Below are positions 1-7,944 of a DNA stretch of 64,000 bases, in pieces. The position numbers and the translations under genes were made by a program. Position 1 is the stretch's first letter, and the number at the start of each line of letters is the position of its first letter. The notes beneath the pieces are model-generated. The model saw only the letters and a list, made by a program, of their open reading frames with translations, was not told the origin of the DNA and did not search any database. Source of the DNA: an uncultured bacterium (GTDB lineage: Bacteria > Actinomycetota > Coriobacteriia > Coriobacteriales > Coriobacteriaceae); assembly GCA_905214105.1 (NCBI GenBank), contig CAJMKK010000001.1, positions 124,001 to 188,000 of the forward strand. Reading direction: 5' to 3'.

Positions 1-1
1 C

Positions 2-100
2 ACCTGCGGCAAGCTCAATGCCATGGATCCCATGACCGGCCATCTGGTCATGGACCGTTGGGACGAGGTCTACAACGGCGTTGTCGTGACCGAGCTGTAA
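2..100 (+). CDS. C-terminal end of a LacC-like sugar-phosphate kinase (partial)
   Basis: Only the last 32 codons are inside the window. The peptide (TCGKLNAMDP...VTEL) is nearly identical to the C-terminus of the complete tagatose-6-phosphate kinase at 18745-19680, so this is the tail of a paralogous PfkB/LacC-family kinase that phosphorylates a hexose phosphate. The segment is the helix and tail behind the ATP site and carries no catalytic residue itself. A deacetylase remnant and a YhcH gene follow. Whether the missing part is intact cannot be judged. Confidence 0.8.
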   Translation, partial: TCGKLNAMDPMTGHLVMDRWDEVYNGVVVTEL

Positions 101-265
101 AAGCCTGGGCGTCGGCCCCGGCATTGCTTGCTAGCTCATGTCGACGACAAGTGCGGTAGCATTATGCTGGGGCGCGACGCCGAGTTTGTCGTGTTCAATC
201 CCGACCTTACCCTGGTCGAGGCGTATGTGGGTGGCAACAGCATCGGTAACGCGTTTGCCGATTAG
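101..265 (+). pseudogene. Remnant of an amino-sugar-6-phosphate deacetylase C-terminus
   Basis: The frame starting right after the kinase stop codon stays open to a TAG at 263 and encodes a peptide around GRDAEFVVFNPDLTLVEAYV followed by GGNS. This resembles the closing strand of NagA/AgaA N-acetyl-hexosamine-6-phosphate deacetylases (xGKDADFVxxDxDLxVxxTxVxG). There is no plausible start with a ribosome-binding site and no catalytic part, so I read it as the leftover 3-prime end of a deleted gene. Placement beside a tagatose-type kinase fits an old GalNAc/GlcNAc cluster. The family call rests on about 35 residues. Confidence 0.45.
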
Positions 266-297
266 CCGCCAAAGAAGCGATCCGAGAGGGGATTTAG

Positions 298-771
298 ATG
301 ATTTACGGTGCATTGGGCGATATCGAGGAGTACCGCGGAATGCTCAAGGGCCTCGACGTGCTGATCGACTGGCTCGAGGAGAACGACCCGGCACAGCTCG
401 AGGTCGGCAGCCATCCGATTTTGGGTGAGAAGGTCTTTGCGAACGTCATGTCTCCCACGACGCGTCCCGAGGCTGAGGCTCACTATGAGACGCATCAGCG
501 CTATCACGACCTGCAGATCGACGTCGAGGGTCGCGAGGCCTTCAAGGTCGCTACGGGCAGCCTGACGCTGGTCCAGGAGTTTGACGAGAAGGACGACTAT
601 GATCTGGTCGATTCCGACGCTTCGATCGCCGGCGATCTTGCCGACGACAAATTCGCGCTGTTCGTTGCCGGCGAGCCCCACATGCCCACGCTCGAGTTCC
701 CGGGCGATGGCGCACAGCCGGTCAAGAAGATCTGCTTTAAGTTGCTTGCCGACGCTTACTGGGAGGAGTAA
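298..771 (+). CDS. YhcH/YjgK/YiaL-family cupin protein
   Basis: A 157-residue protein of the YhcH/YjgK/YiaL (DUF386) family, single-domain cupin proteins usually found in sialic acid, amino-sugar or other sugar operons and thought to act on a sugar anomer or derivative. Family features seen are the N-terminal MIYGALGDIEEYRG, the central YETHQRYHDLQIDVEGRE with its metal-type His/Glu pattern, and the C-terminal AQPVKKICFKL. An AGGGG ribosome-binding site lies 8 nt before the ATG. It follows the kinase tail and the deacetylase remnant, consistent with an eroded amino-sugar operon, and ends in a strong terminator. The exact substrate is unknown. Confidence 0.85.
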   Translation: MIYGALGDIEEYRGMLKGLDVLIDWLEENDPAQLEVGSHPILGEKVFANVMSPTTRPEAEAHYETHQRYHDLQIDVEGREAFKVATGSLTLVQEFDEKDDYDLVDSDASIAGDLADDKFALFVAGEPHMPTLEFPGDGAQPVKKICFKLLADAYWEE

Positions 772-830
772 CGCGCTGCTCGTCTGAGCTGCTCGTCTGA
801 TGGCGTGATTCCATTGAGGAGCGCGCTTGG

Positions 831-880
831 GCCCCGCTGATCGCGGTTCCTTTGGGGATTGCGGTTGGCGGGGCTTTTTG
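831..880 (+). terminator. Rho-independent terminator after the YhcH gene
   Basis: Stem GCCCCGC (831-837) pairs with GCGGGGC (868-874), with further pairing inside (ATCGC/GCGGT region), and is followed by TTTTTG. Confidence 0.75.
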
Positions 881-943
881 TTGAGTAGGGGAGTTGCCGG
901 CGGCGTTGTGCTTGGATTGGCGGATGTGCGCCCGAAATCGGCA

Positions 944-969
944 ACAAAAAAGCCGCCCGAAGGCGGCTA
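944..969 (-). terminator. Terminator of the tRNA-Thr transcript
   Basis: On the minus strand the hairpin AGCCGCC-TTCG-GGCGGCT is followed by a run of six T, immediately downstream of the tRNA 3-prime end. It has a compact stem with a UUCG tetraloop. Confidence 0.9.
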
Positions 970-979
970 TCTTGTGCAA

Positions 980-1055
980 TGGAGCCAGCGACCGGGCTCG
1001 AACCGGTGACCCCCGCTTTACGAGAGCGGTGCTCTACCAACTGAGCTACGCTGGC
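980..1055 (-). tRNA. tRNA-Thr (anticodon CGU)
   Basis: The minus strand folds as a complete cloverleaf. The acceptor stem is GCCAGCG/CGCTGGC with an encoded CCA end, the D stem GCTC/GAGC, the anticodon stem CCGCT/AGCGG with loop CTCGTAA (anticodon CGT), and the T arm ACCGG-TTCGAGC-CCGGT. It reads ACG threonine codons. It is a single gene with its own terminator. I see no integrase or att-like duplication next to it. Confidence 0.95.
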
Positions 1056-1262
1056 GGCCATGTGATGACGCAACTGAGGCGTCAACGGCTGTTTATGATA
1101 CGGGACATCGCACATCCGCGCAAGTGTTCTGACGGCTTTTCTCACTTTAAATGCACTAATATTAGAGGCGTGATGTCTGCAGTGCCCATTTGGTACTTGA
1201 CCTGCTGTTGAGTTGGTGGCCGACGTCCCGCTCGTATGGGTCTCAAACAGAATGGGGCAGCC

Positions 1263-1745
1263 ATGGCTCAACCCAAGATCCTTCTCACGCGTATCGATGA
1301 CCGTTTCATTTACGGGCAAGACGTTGAGCTGTGGAACGAAGCCGTGGGTTCCAATCTTGTCTTAATCGTCAACGATGAGATCGCGGCGGATTCGCGCCAA
1401 TGGGCACCCATGAGGGTGGCGGCGCCAGAAGTCGTTTGGACGCGGTTTTTCTCGGTGCAAAGGACCATCGACATCATTTATACCGCAACGCCGCGCCAAT
1501 GGATTCTCATCATGGTGGCGTCGCCCACGGATGCACTCGCGCTGGTTAAGGGCGGTGTGCCAATAACCAAGATCAGCATCGGCCATATGCGGGCGAGGGA
1601 GGGCAAGCGCTCTGCAACGCCTGCCATTGCCGTAGACGATACGGACATTGCCGCCTTCAAAGAGTTGCAAAAGCTCGGCATAGAGCTAGAAATCCGTTAT
1701 CTCCCCAGTTCCGCCCCCGACCCCATTGGCAATCTGTTCAACTGA
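1263..1745 (+). CDS. Orphan mannose/sorbose-family PTS EIIB-like protein lacking the phospho-histidine
   Basis: A 160-residue protein matching the PTS mannose/fructose/sorbose EIIB fold end to end (N-terminal KILLTRIDDRFIYGQD, middle ISIGHMRAREGKR, C-terminal VDDTDIAAFKELQKLGIELE). In active EIIBs the first motif reads RIDxRLIHGQV and its His carries the phosphate. Here that position, about residue 17, is Tyr. No EIIA, EIIC or EIID is nearby. It is therefore unlikely to transfer phosphate and may be a sensor or binding subunit, or a decaying gene, although the frame is intact. The ATG at 1263 was preferred over an upstream ATG at 1236 because homology starts with MAQPKIL. The stop codon is part of repeat H. 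Confidence 0.8.
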   Translation: MAQPKILLTRIDDRFIYGQDVELWNEAVGSNLVLIVNDEIAADSRQWAPMRVAAPEVVWTRFFSVQRTIDIIYTATPRQWILIMVASPTDALALVKGGVPITKISIGHMRAREGKRSATPAIAVDDTDIAAFKELQKLGIELEIRYLPSSAPDPIGNLFN

Positions 1746-1773
1746 TCCCTTGGGGACGGAGGAAAACGGATCA
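1743..1773 (+). repeat. Repeat H, copy 1, fused to the stop codon
   Basis: The TGA stop of the EIIB-like gene is the first triplet of a 31-nt unit (TGATCCCTTGGGGACGGAGG then AAAACGGATCA) whose ends TGATCC/GGATCA are inverted. A second copy, in sense orientation, directly follows the galT stop codon. Confidence 0.8.
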
Positions 1774-1808
1774 TTTTGCCCTTGCGAGGGATGCGCGCGA
1801 TGCCGCCT

Positions 1809-1967
1809 GTCAAAAACTATGCCCATTTACTACGTTTGATTGGCTATCGTCGAGCATGTTGAATTTGAGATAAACAAAACCGCAGGTATACTGCTCACAA
1901 ATGTAACAAAAACCGGTGCATGGTCGAGCATCCCGGGCTAAACGTAGTAAATGGGCATAGTTTTGAT
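1809..1967. repeat. Long inverted repeat, family A, copy 1
   Basis: A 27-nt arm at 1810-1837 (TATGCCCATTTACTACGTTT core) is repeated inverted at 1939-1967 with one inserted A. The roughly 100-nt interior carries two GTCGAGCAT blocks and AAAACCGCAGGT, elements also found in the family A copies at 14843, 34232 and 62335 although their arms differ. The remainder of the 1746-2009 gap shows no gene. Confidence 0.8.
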
Positions 1968-2009
1968 ATGTCACTCATACAGTCACAGAAAAAACGAGCC
2001 TAAAAGATG

Positions 2010-2046
2010 AAAAAGCGCCCGCTGGCGGTGGTGCCGGCGGGCGCTG
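2010..2046 (-). terminator. Terminator of galM
   Basis: On the minus strand the stem GCGCCCGCCGGC/GCTGGCGGGCGC-type hairpin is followed by CTTTTTC, about 25 nt after the galM stop. Its loop and stem resemble the galT terminator at 19929. Confidence 0.85.
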
Positions 2047-2071
2047 CTGTGCGATATGTCGCGTTGCGGGC

Positions 2072-3124
2072 TTAGTGCCTCATAAAGTGGTATTCGATCA
2101 CATTGCTGTAGGGATGGCCCGGGCCCACAATGCCCTGCGGGAACAGAGGCTGGTGCGGCGTGTCGGGGTACATCTCGGCCTCGAGGGCAAAGCCGGCGCC
2201 CCAGCCATAGTTGGCATCGTCCTTGGCGTGCTCGTCGCCCAGCCAGTTGCCGGTGTAGAGCTGCACGCCCGGGGCAGTGGTGTAGTAGTCCATCTCACGA
2301 CCGGTCCACATCTCCTCGACGTGCATCGCGCGGCGCAGGTTGCGGCCGTACTGATAGCCATCGATGCACAGGCAGTGATCGTAGCCACGGGCCTGCTTGA
2401 TCTGCGGGTCGTCGGCCTCCATGCCGGGTGCGACGGGGCGAAGCTCGCGAAAGTCAAACGGTGTTCCCTCGACCGGAGCAATCTCGCCGGTTGGGATGTT
2501 CTGCTCGTTAATGGGCAGGTAGTGGGCGGCGTTGGCGACAAAGAAATGTTCGCAGTCCATGCCGGCGTTATGGCCTGCAAGGTTAAAGTACGTGTGGTTG
2601 GTCATGGACACGTAGGTGGCGCGGTCGCTCTCGCAGCCATAATCGATGCGGAAGATGCCGGTGTGCGTAACGGTAAACACGGCCGTAAAGGTTCGGTTGC
2701 CGGGCAGGCCCAGCTCGCCATCCTTAAGCGAGGTGGTCATGCGCACGGCGTTATGGACCTCGTCGAGCTCAACATCCCACACACGTTTGTGCAGACCGTG
2801 CTCAAGGTCGCTGTGCAGGTTGTTGGCGCCCTCGTTGGCGGGCATATGCCAGTCTGTGCCGTCGATGGCGATCGTGGCGCCAGCGGTGCGGTTTGCCACA
2901 GGGCCGATGGTCGCGCCAAAGCAGGCGGGGTTGTCAAAGTAATCCTCGAGCTTATCGAAGCCCAGCACCACATCGCGCACGTTGCCGGCAATGTCGGGCA
3001 CATCGATACCAAGCACCGTGGCGCCATAGTCCATAATGCGAACGCAGATCTCGGGCCCGTTGAGGGTGTAACGATGAACGGGGGTACCGCACGGCGCGGT
3101 GCCGAAAAGCTCGGAAGTGATCAT
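2072..3124 (-). CDS. galM: Aldose 1-epimerase (galactose mutarotase)
   Basis: This 350-residue cytoplasmic mutarotase converts beta- to alpha-galactose so galactokinase can use it. The GalM motifs are in order: substrate-binding NRTAGATI near residues 78-85, NNLHS at 101-105, the catalytic histidine in NHTYFNL at 176-182, DHCLC further on, and the catalytic glutamate region FALEAEMYPD near the C-terminus. The start is placed at ATG 3124, preceded by AGGA, because the extra 20 residues upstream have no family match. It is divergent from the DeoR regulator and ends in its own terminator. The galK/galT genes are 17 kb away. Confidence 0.93.
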   Translation of the reverse strand: MITSELFGTAPCGTPVHRYTLNGPEICVRIMDYGATVLGIDVPDIAGNVRDVVLGFDKLEDYFDNPACFGATIGPVANRTAGATIAIDGTDWHMPANEGANNLHSDLEHGLHKRVWDVELDEVHNAVRMTTSLKDGELGLPGNRTFTAVFTVTHTGIFRIDYGCESDRATYVSMTNHTYFNLAGHNAGMDCEHFFVANAAHYLPINEQNIPTGEIAPVEGTPFDFRELRPVAPGMEADDPQIKQARGYDHCLCIDGYQYGRNLRRAMHVEEMWTGREMDYYTTAPGVQLYTGNWLGDEHAKDDANYGWGAGFALEAEMYPDTPHQPLFPQGIVGPGHPYSNVIEYHFMRH

Positions 3125-3277
3125 TTGGTTCCTAACATCGAGGTATTTCGGACAAATTGTAGCGCGAACAGGCAAGATTATCACTACACCCCACTAAAGC
3201 AGATGGTATTTTTCTCAAAAAAGTGATGATTGGAGCTGTGCGGGCGTTCATTTTTGACGCGCACGAGTCTGATACAA

Positions 3278-3296
3278 TTTGTTCGTTACTGTTTGA
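3278..3296. promoter_or_regulatory. Candidate DeoR-type operator upstream of the DeoR gene
   Basis: TTTGTTCGTTACTGTTTGA has the TGTTC-n-TGTT spacing seen also at 7849, 14156 and 16292 in front of lac genes. The position, about 35 nt before the regulator start, suggests autoregulation. This is inference from recurrence only. Confidence 0.4.
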
Positions 3297-3330
3297 ATGA
3301 TATGCGCGCAAAGAACAGCGAGGATTCATC

Positions 3331-4095
3331 GTGATTAAGGCAGAACGACAGGATAAGGTTCGACAACTGCTCGAAGAGCAGGGCACGGTCTCGGTCAAGG
3401 AGATTTCGGATGCGCTGGGCGTCTCGGATATGACGATTCGCCGCGACCTCGAAGAACTTGCGAGCCTGGGCGAGATCGAGCGCGTGCACGGCGGAGCCCG
3501 CAGTGCGCAGGGCCGTCCCCACGCTATGTTGCGCCATGAGTATTCGCACAGCGAAAAGCGCACTAAGCATGCTGAGGAAAAGCTGCAGATTGCGCGCCGT
3601 GCTGTGGAGCTTATCGAGGAAGGCTCGACCATCTTTTTGGGTACGGGCACCACGGTTGAGCAGATGGCCTCGATGCTGCCGACGTTTCGCCTGCGCATTG
3701 TGACCAATTCGCTTTCGGTGTTTAACCTGCTCGAGGCGCGCGAGGACTGCGACTTGTGCCTCGTGGGCGGTATGTACCGTCGCCGCACCGCCGCTTTTGT
3801 GGGACCAACAGCTGAGGATACCCTGCGCACGCTGGGCATCGATGCGGCGTTTATCGGCGCCAACGGTATCTTGGACGGTGACGTGTCTACGTCCAACATG
3901 GACGAGGGCCGTATCCAGCAGCTCGCCTTTAGCAAGGCCGACTCGCGCTACCTGATCGCCGACTCCAGCAAGATCGGCAAGCGCGACTTCTACACCTTCT
4001 GTCGCCTGGACAATTTAGACGCCGTGGTATGCGAACCGGGTATTGCTGATGGAGATCGCGCCGCCATCGAGGAGCACACGCAGGTCATCTGCTAG
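3331..4095 (+). CDS. DeoR-family sugar-phosphate-responsive repressor (LacR-like)
   Basis: A 254-residue DeoR-family regulator. The N-terminal winged helix-turn-helix spans about residues 1-55 (VSVKEISDALGVSDMTIRRD, then LEEL). A DeoRC sensor domain follows with the typical FLGTGTTVEQMA and GANGILDG segments that bind a phosphorylated sugar. The start is GTG 3331 with a weak GAGGA upstream. In lactic acid bacteria LacR of this family represses lacABCD-FEG in response to tagatose-6-phosphate. The position beside lacG/lacE and the GTTC-boxes before lac genes suggest the same job, but the ligand is not proven by sequence. Confidence 0.85.
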   Translation: MIKAERQDKVRQLLEEQGTVSVKEISDALGVSDMTIRRDLEELASLGEIERVHGGARSAQGRPHAMLRHEYSHSEKRTKHAEEKLQIARRAVELIEEGSTIFLGTGTTVEQMASMLPTFRLRIVTNSLSVFNLLEAREDCDLCLVGGMYRRRTAAFVGPTAEDTLRTLGIDAAFIGANGILDGDVSTSNMDEGRIQQLAFSKADSRYLIADSSKIGKRDFYTFCRLDNLDAVVCEPGIADGDRAAIEEHTQVIC

Positions 4096-4212
4096 CTAAC
4101 GCTATGGGATTGCCAACAGGCGATGCGGGAGGACTTTTACCTCCTGTCATTGTGGGGAATCAACGCGTGAGCGCTACGCGATATGACGCGTAAATGAGGA
4201 CTCCACTATCAA

Positions 4213-4348
4213 ATTGTCTCAACCTGTGACAGGTAGGGGTGAAATCACCAACCAGATGTTACAGATTGGGGGGATTGTCCTGTGCATTTGTCTCAATCTG
4301 TAACAGCTAGGACCGAAAAACTCGGCTAGATGTTACAGATTGAGATGA
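4213..4348. repeat. Nested inverted repeat, family D, copy 1
   Basis: Two tandem palindromes (4213-4274 and 4287-4348) are each built from CTGTAACAG-CTAG and CTAGATGTTACAG half-sites flanked by TTGTCTCAA/TTGAGA. The outermost arms can also pair, giving four related half-sites. It lies in the convergent gap between the DeoR gene and the lacE terminator. A near-identical arrangement occurs at 9213-9363. Confidence 0.8.
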
Positions 4349-4374
4349 ACAGGAGGACGGGTGCGGTCTAAACA

Positions 4375-4413
4375 AAATGGCCCGCGCATCACACAACGAT
4401 GCACGGGCCATTT
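4375..4413 (-). terminator. Terminator of the lacG-lacE operon
   Basis: The stem AAATGGCCCGCGCATC/GATGCACGGGCCATTT has a short ACACAAC-type loop. On the minus strand it is followed by TTTTGTTT, about 33 nt after the lacE stop codon. Confidence 0.9.
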
Positions 4414-4445
4414 ATTGTCTGCGAGCGGCAGGTGGTGTCAGCGTC

Positions 4446-6206
4446 TTATGCCTCGAGGTTTTCCTCGATCCAGGCGACGGCACCCTTGGGATCCTTAGTG
4501 AGGTCGATGTACTGTTTGCCCTTGGGCGACAGCAGCGTGATGCCCAGGCGGTCGGTGTCGGCCTTCATCTCGTTGTAATAGGTGCGAACCTGCGGAGCCA
4601 GGACGATGACGTTGTACTGGTCCATGATGGCGTAGTGGCTGCCGTAGGCACCGGCGTTGGCGGTAATGTCGATGCCCAGCTCGTCGGCGCCTTCCTTAAG
4701 CGCGTTGGCGAGCAGTGCAGAGGTGCCGGCGCCAGCGCACAGAACCAGAACCCTCAGGTCCTTGCCCTTAAGGGCGGACGGAGCTGCGGAGGCCTCAGTG
4801 GCAGAAGCGGTCTCGACAACGGGAGCCTCAACGGCGGGGGCGGCAGCGGTCTTGACGGCCTTGGTCTCCTCGGCCTCTTCTTCGGCCAGGGTCTCGGCCT
4901 CCTGCTTGCACAGGACGTTGTCGTAGGCCTTGCAGAACGGGTAGTAGATCAAGAAGTCAACGACTAGCAGGACGACAACCAGGACCAGAGAGATCGGCTG
5001 GAAGTTGGTGTCGATGAAGGTGCCGATCGGTCCGGGGAGTGCCCACGGCATGGCATAGATAAAGCCGTTCATGCCCAAAAAGTCGATGAAGAACTTACCA
5101 ATGAGGACGTTGGCCACGGGGGCAAACAGGAACGGGATCAGGAAGTACGGGTTGAGGATGATGGGCGCGGCGAACAGCAGCGGCTCGTTGACGGCGAACA
5201 TCACGGGTACGACAGAGGCTTTGCCGACGGCCTTGAGCTGCTTGGAGCGCATAAAGAGCAGGAAGATGATCGGGACAATGAACGTGGCGCCGGTGCCGCC
5301 GAGTTCGCCGATGTAGTTACCGAAGTTCTCGGTCAGGGCGAGGGCGGGGTGACCGCCGGCCTGCAGCGTGGCGAGGTTGGTAGTGATGTTGCCAAACAGC
5401 GCGGCGTTGAGGGCAGGCTTAACGACTGAGGGGCCGTGGATGCCCATGAACCAGAAGAGCGGGATCATGAACCAGATGAGGGCGAGGCCGGCGTAAGAAT
5501 CGGCAGCGGCGAACAGCGGGCTCACCAGCGTGGAGATGACGTTGGCAAACGGGACGGCCAAGCAGGTGCGGCAGATAACGTCGATGACGGCGACAAACAG
5601 GATGGAGAAGCTGAAGGCGAAGATGTCGCGGAAGTTCTGGGCGATGGCGCCGGGGACTTCTTTGGGCAGCTTGATGGTGATGTCTCGCTTAATGCAGAAG
5701 GCATAGATGTTGACCGTGGCAAATGCGGCGACAAAGGAGCTCAGCAGGCCCTTGGTGCCCATGTTGTCGGTAAAGAACACCGAGACATCGGCGCCGTCGA
5801 TCTTGGCACTCGTCTGGGTAACGGCCAAGATGAGCATAGCGCACATGGCGGCGACCATGGTGCTCGTGGCGTTGATGGCCTTGCCGGCAGGCATGCGGCG
5901 GTTCTTGGAGCCGGTCAGCGCGCTTGCGGTGGTGCCGGCGACCATGATGCCCACGACGCCCATCGTGAAGTTGTAAACCTTGTTGCAGAAGTTCACGACG
6001 TCGACGTTCCACCAGTCGGGCAGCGTAAAGCCACCGACCGTGGCGACAACGCCCGGCAGGGTCGAAATAAGCAGGAAGACAGAAGAAGACAGAATGATGG
6101 GCATTGCTGCCAAAAAGCCGTCTTTAATGGCCTGAAGGTAGATGTTCTTAGAGACCTTGTCGAAGTACGGCTGACCTTTCTCCAAGAACTTAACGATCGA
6201 TTCCAT
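4446..6206 (-). CDS. lacE: Lactose/cellobiose-type PTS EIICB transporter, module 1
   Basis: A 586-residue membrane permease that imports and phosphorylates a beta-galactoside. An EIIC domain (about residues 1-430, roughly ten membrane segments, N-terminal FLEKGQPYFDKVSKNIYLQA typical of EIIC-Lac) is joined by an Ala/Glu-rich linker (about 430-478) to an EIIB-Lac domain whose phospho-cysteine is about residue 490 in VLVLCAGAGTS. Length and domain order equal classical LacE. It has GAGGAG before the ATG. It is the second gene after lacG on the minus strand, separated by a 176-nt gap with a hairpin. The EIIA partner must be lacF at 14339. Cellobiose transport cannot be excluded. Confidence 0.9.
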   Translation of the reverse strand: MESIVKFLEKGQPYFDKVSKNIYLQAIKDGFLAAMPIILSSSVFLLISTLPGVVATVGGFTLPDWWNVDVVNFCNKVYNFTMGVVGIMVAGTTASALTGSKNRRMPAGKAINATSTMVAAMCAMLILAVTQTSAKIDGADVSVFFTDNMGTKGLLSSFVAAFATVNIYAFCIKRDITIKLPKEVPGAIAQNFRDIFAFSFSILFVAVIDVICRTCLAVPFANVISTLVSPLFAAADSYAGLALIWFMIPLFWFMGIHGPSVVKPALNAALFGNITTNLATLQAGGHPALALTENFGNYIGELGGTGATFIVPIIFLLFMRSKQLKAVGKASVVPVMFAVNEPLLFAAPIILNPYFLIPFLFAPVANVLIGKFFIDFLGMNGFIYAMPWALPGPIGTFIDTNFQPISLVLVVVLLVVDFLIYYPFCKAYDNVLCKQEAETLAEEEAEETKAVKTAAAPAVEAPVVETASATEASAAPSALKGKDLRVLVLCAGAGTSALLANALKEGADELGIDITANAGAYGSHYAIMDQYNVIVLAPQVRTYYNEMKADTDRLGITLLSPKGKQYIDLTKDPKGAVAWIEENLEA

Positions 6207-6319
6207 AGTTCACGCTCCTCTTTGCATGAAATCTTAATGGCATGGACGTTGAAAACCTATATGGTCTCCCGCTTGCTAAAAGCCCGGGTGCAGGCGGGGT
6301 CGGTCCCAGGGGGAGAGAG

Positions 6320-6356
6320 GGGAGCGGCTGGGTTTGTATCGCATAGGGCCGCTCCC
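6320..6356 (-). other. Intercistronic hairpin between lacG and lacE (module 1)
   Basis: GGGAGCGGC (6320-6328) pairs with GCCGCTCCC (6348-6356) in the 176-nt gap between the two cotranscribed genes. There is no strong T-run on either strand, so it is more likely an RNA processing or partial attenuation structure than a full terminator. Confidence 0.5.
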
Positions 6357-6382
6357 TTCTCGGGGGAAAGCGAGGCGATGCG

Positions 6383-7831
6383 CTACTGCGCGTCCGCCAT
6401 GGTGTCGGCGAGCTCCTTGTACCAGAGTGCCGACTGCTTGATGTAGCGTTTTTGCGTGTCGAAGTCGATGTAGAACAGGCCGTAGCGCTTGTTATAGCCA
6501 TTGGCCCACGAGAACTGGTCCTGCAGGCTCCAGATAAAGTAGCCCTGGACGTCGACGCCCTCGGCGCGCGCCTGGAGCACCTTCTCCATGTGCTGGTCGA
6601 CAAAGTCGATGCGCTCGGGATCAGCGACGATGCCGTTTGCGTCGGGCTCGGGGTCCTTGTGGCCCAGGCCGTTTTCGGTGATATAGATGACGGGGAGGTT
6701 GGGATAGGTGGCGCTGATGTGCTTGAGCGTGTCGTAGAGGCCTTGCGGGTAGATGAGCCAATCCCAGTCGGTGGTGGGGATACCCGGCATATCGACCTGC
6801 TGCCCGACGCCCTTAAACTTAAAGCACGAGGTGCCCTTGTCTCCGGTGCCGTTAAAGCTGTTGGTGGACTCGCCATCGTAGGCGGCGATAAACGCCGACT
6901 GATAGTAGTTGAGGCCGAACATATCGTTGCGGGGCGCCGCCTTGGCGAGCTCCTCCATGTCGCTGTCCTCAACCGTAAGTGTGGCGTTGTTGGCACGCAG
7001 AATCTCGTTGATGAGTGAGAGGGTGCGCGCGGAGTAGTGACCCAGGAAGGCGCCGTCCATGATGAAGTCGGTGTAGAAGGCGTTGTACAGGTCGGCGGCG
7101 TGCTGGTCGGCGGGCGAGTCGGTGGCAGGATATGCCGGCGTCAGGACGTTGACCATGCCAATGCGTCCGCCCAGGTGCTCGGCCTCGTCAAGATCCTTAT
7201 ACAGGTTGACGGCGCGGGCGTGGGCAACGAGCTCGTTGTGCTGGCTCTGGATGCCGCTCGTCACATCAAAGTGATGGTTGGGCGGGAAGTTGCCTTGGAT
7301 GTATTGGGAGTGCGAGAGGCTGATGAGCTCGTTGATGGTGAACCAATTCTTGACCTCGCGGAACTCGCGGAAGCAGAACTCGGCATAGCGCACATAGGCG
7401 TCGACGGTCTTGCGGTTGAGCCAGTCGCCCTGGTTGAACAGGGCAGCGGGGGAGTCAAAGTGATGCAGGGACACATAGGGCTCGACGCCATACTTTTTGC
7501 AGCAGGCGAACAACTCGTGGTAGTGCTTAACGCCCTCGGCGAGGGGCTCGGCATCGTCGCCGTTGGGGAAGATGCGGGTCCAGGCGATGGACACACGGAT
7601 GGCGTTGAGTCCATGCTCGGCAGAAAGGCGGATATCCTCCTCGTAGCGGTTGTAGAAATCACTGGCCGGGTCGGGCAAAAAGCGACCCTGGGCGACAAGG
7701 TAATCGTCCCACATGGTCTTGCCCTTGCCTGCCACCTTCGTGGAACCTTCCGTTTGGTACGCGGCGGTTGCGGCGCCCCATACAAAGCCCTTCGGCAGCT
7801 GCTGTACGCGGTTTAGCAAAGACATATACAT
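6383..7831 (-). CDS. lacG: 6-phospho-beta-galactosidase (GH1), module 1
   Basis: This 482-residue GH1 enzyme hydrolyses lactose-6-phosphate into galactose-6-phosphate and glucose. The catalytic acid/base Glu is about residue 168 in NWFTINEL (Ile replaces the usual Phe). The nucleophile is Glu 386 in YITENG. The C-terminal NGYNKRYGLFYIDFDTQKRY has the Lys/Tyr phosphate-binding pattern of LacG rather than of unphosphorylated glucosidases. Two in-frame ATGs (7831, 7825) both lie after AGAGG and the choice is open. It is the first gene of the lacG-lacE operon, divergent from a LacI regulator, with operator-like sites between. Confidence 0.88.
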   Translation of the reverse strand: MYMSLLNRVQQLPKGFVWGAATAAYQTEGSTKVAGKGKTMWDDYLVAQGRFLPDPASDFYNRYEEDIRLSAEHGLNAIRVSIAWTRIFPNGDDAEPLAEGVKHYHELFACCKKYGVEPYVSLHHFDSPAALFNQGDWLNRKTVDAYVRYAEFCFREFREVKNWFTINELISLSHSQYIQGNFPPNHHFDVTSGIQSQHNELVAHARAVNLYKDLDEAEHLGGRIGMVNVLTPAYPATDSPADQHAADLYNAFYTDFIMDGAFLGHYSARTLSLINEILRANNATLTVEDSDMEELAKAAPRNDMFGLNYYQSAFIAAYDGESTNSFNGTGDKGTSCFKFKGVGQQVDMPGIPTTDWDWLIYPQGLYDTLKHISATYPNLPVIYITENGLGHKDPEPDANGIVADPERIDFVDQHMEKVLQARAEGVDVQGYFIWSLQDQFSWANGYNKRYGLFYIDFDTQKRYIKQSALWYKELADTMADAQ

Positions 7832-7848
7832 ACATCCTCTCGTCTCGC

Positions 7849-7864
7849 TGTTCGATATTGTGCG
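7849..7864. promoter_or_regulatory. Candidate DeoR-type box upstream of lacG
   Basis: TGTTCGATATTGTGCG matches TGTTCGATATTGTTC at 14156 before lacF over 12 of its first 13 positions. It sits about 18 nt upstream of the lacG start. Confidence 0.45.
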
Positions 7865-7944
7865 TTTGAGCTCAGGAGGCTCCCTGGTTAGCGTTCAGCG
7901 GTGAAAAAGCCCGATAAACACTATCTTAAAATGATTAGAACCAA

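Noticed and set aside
980..1055. Integration site of a mobile element at tRNA-Thr
   Set aside because: No integrase, no duplicated tRNA 3-prime end and no phage-like genes nearby.
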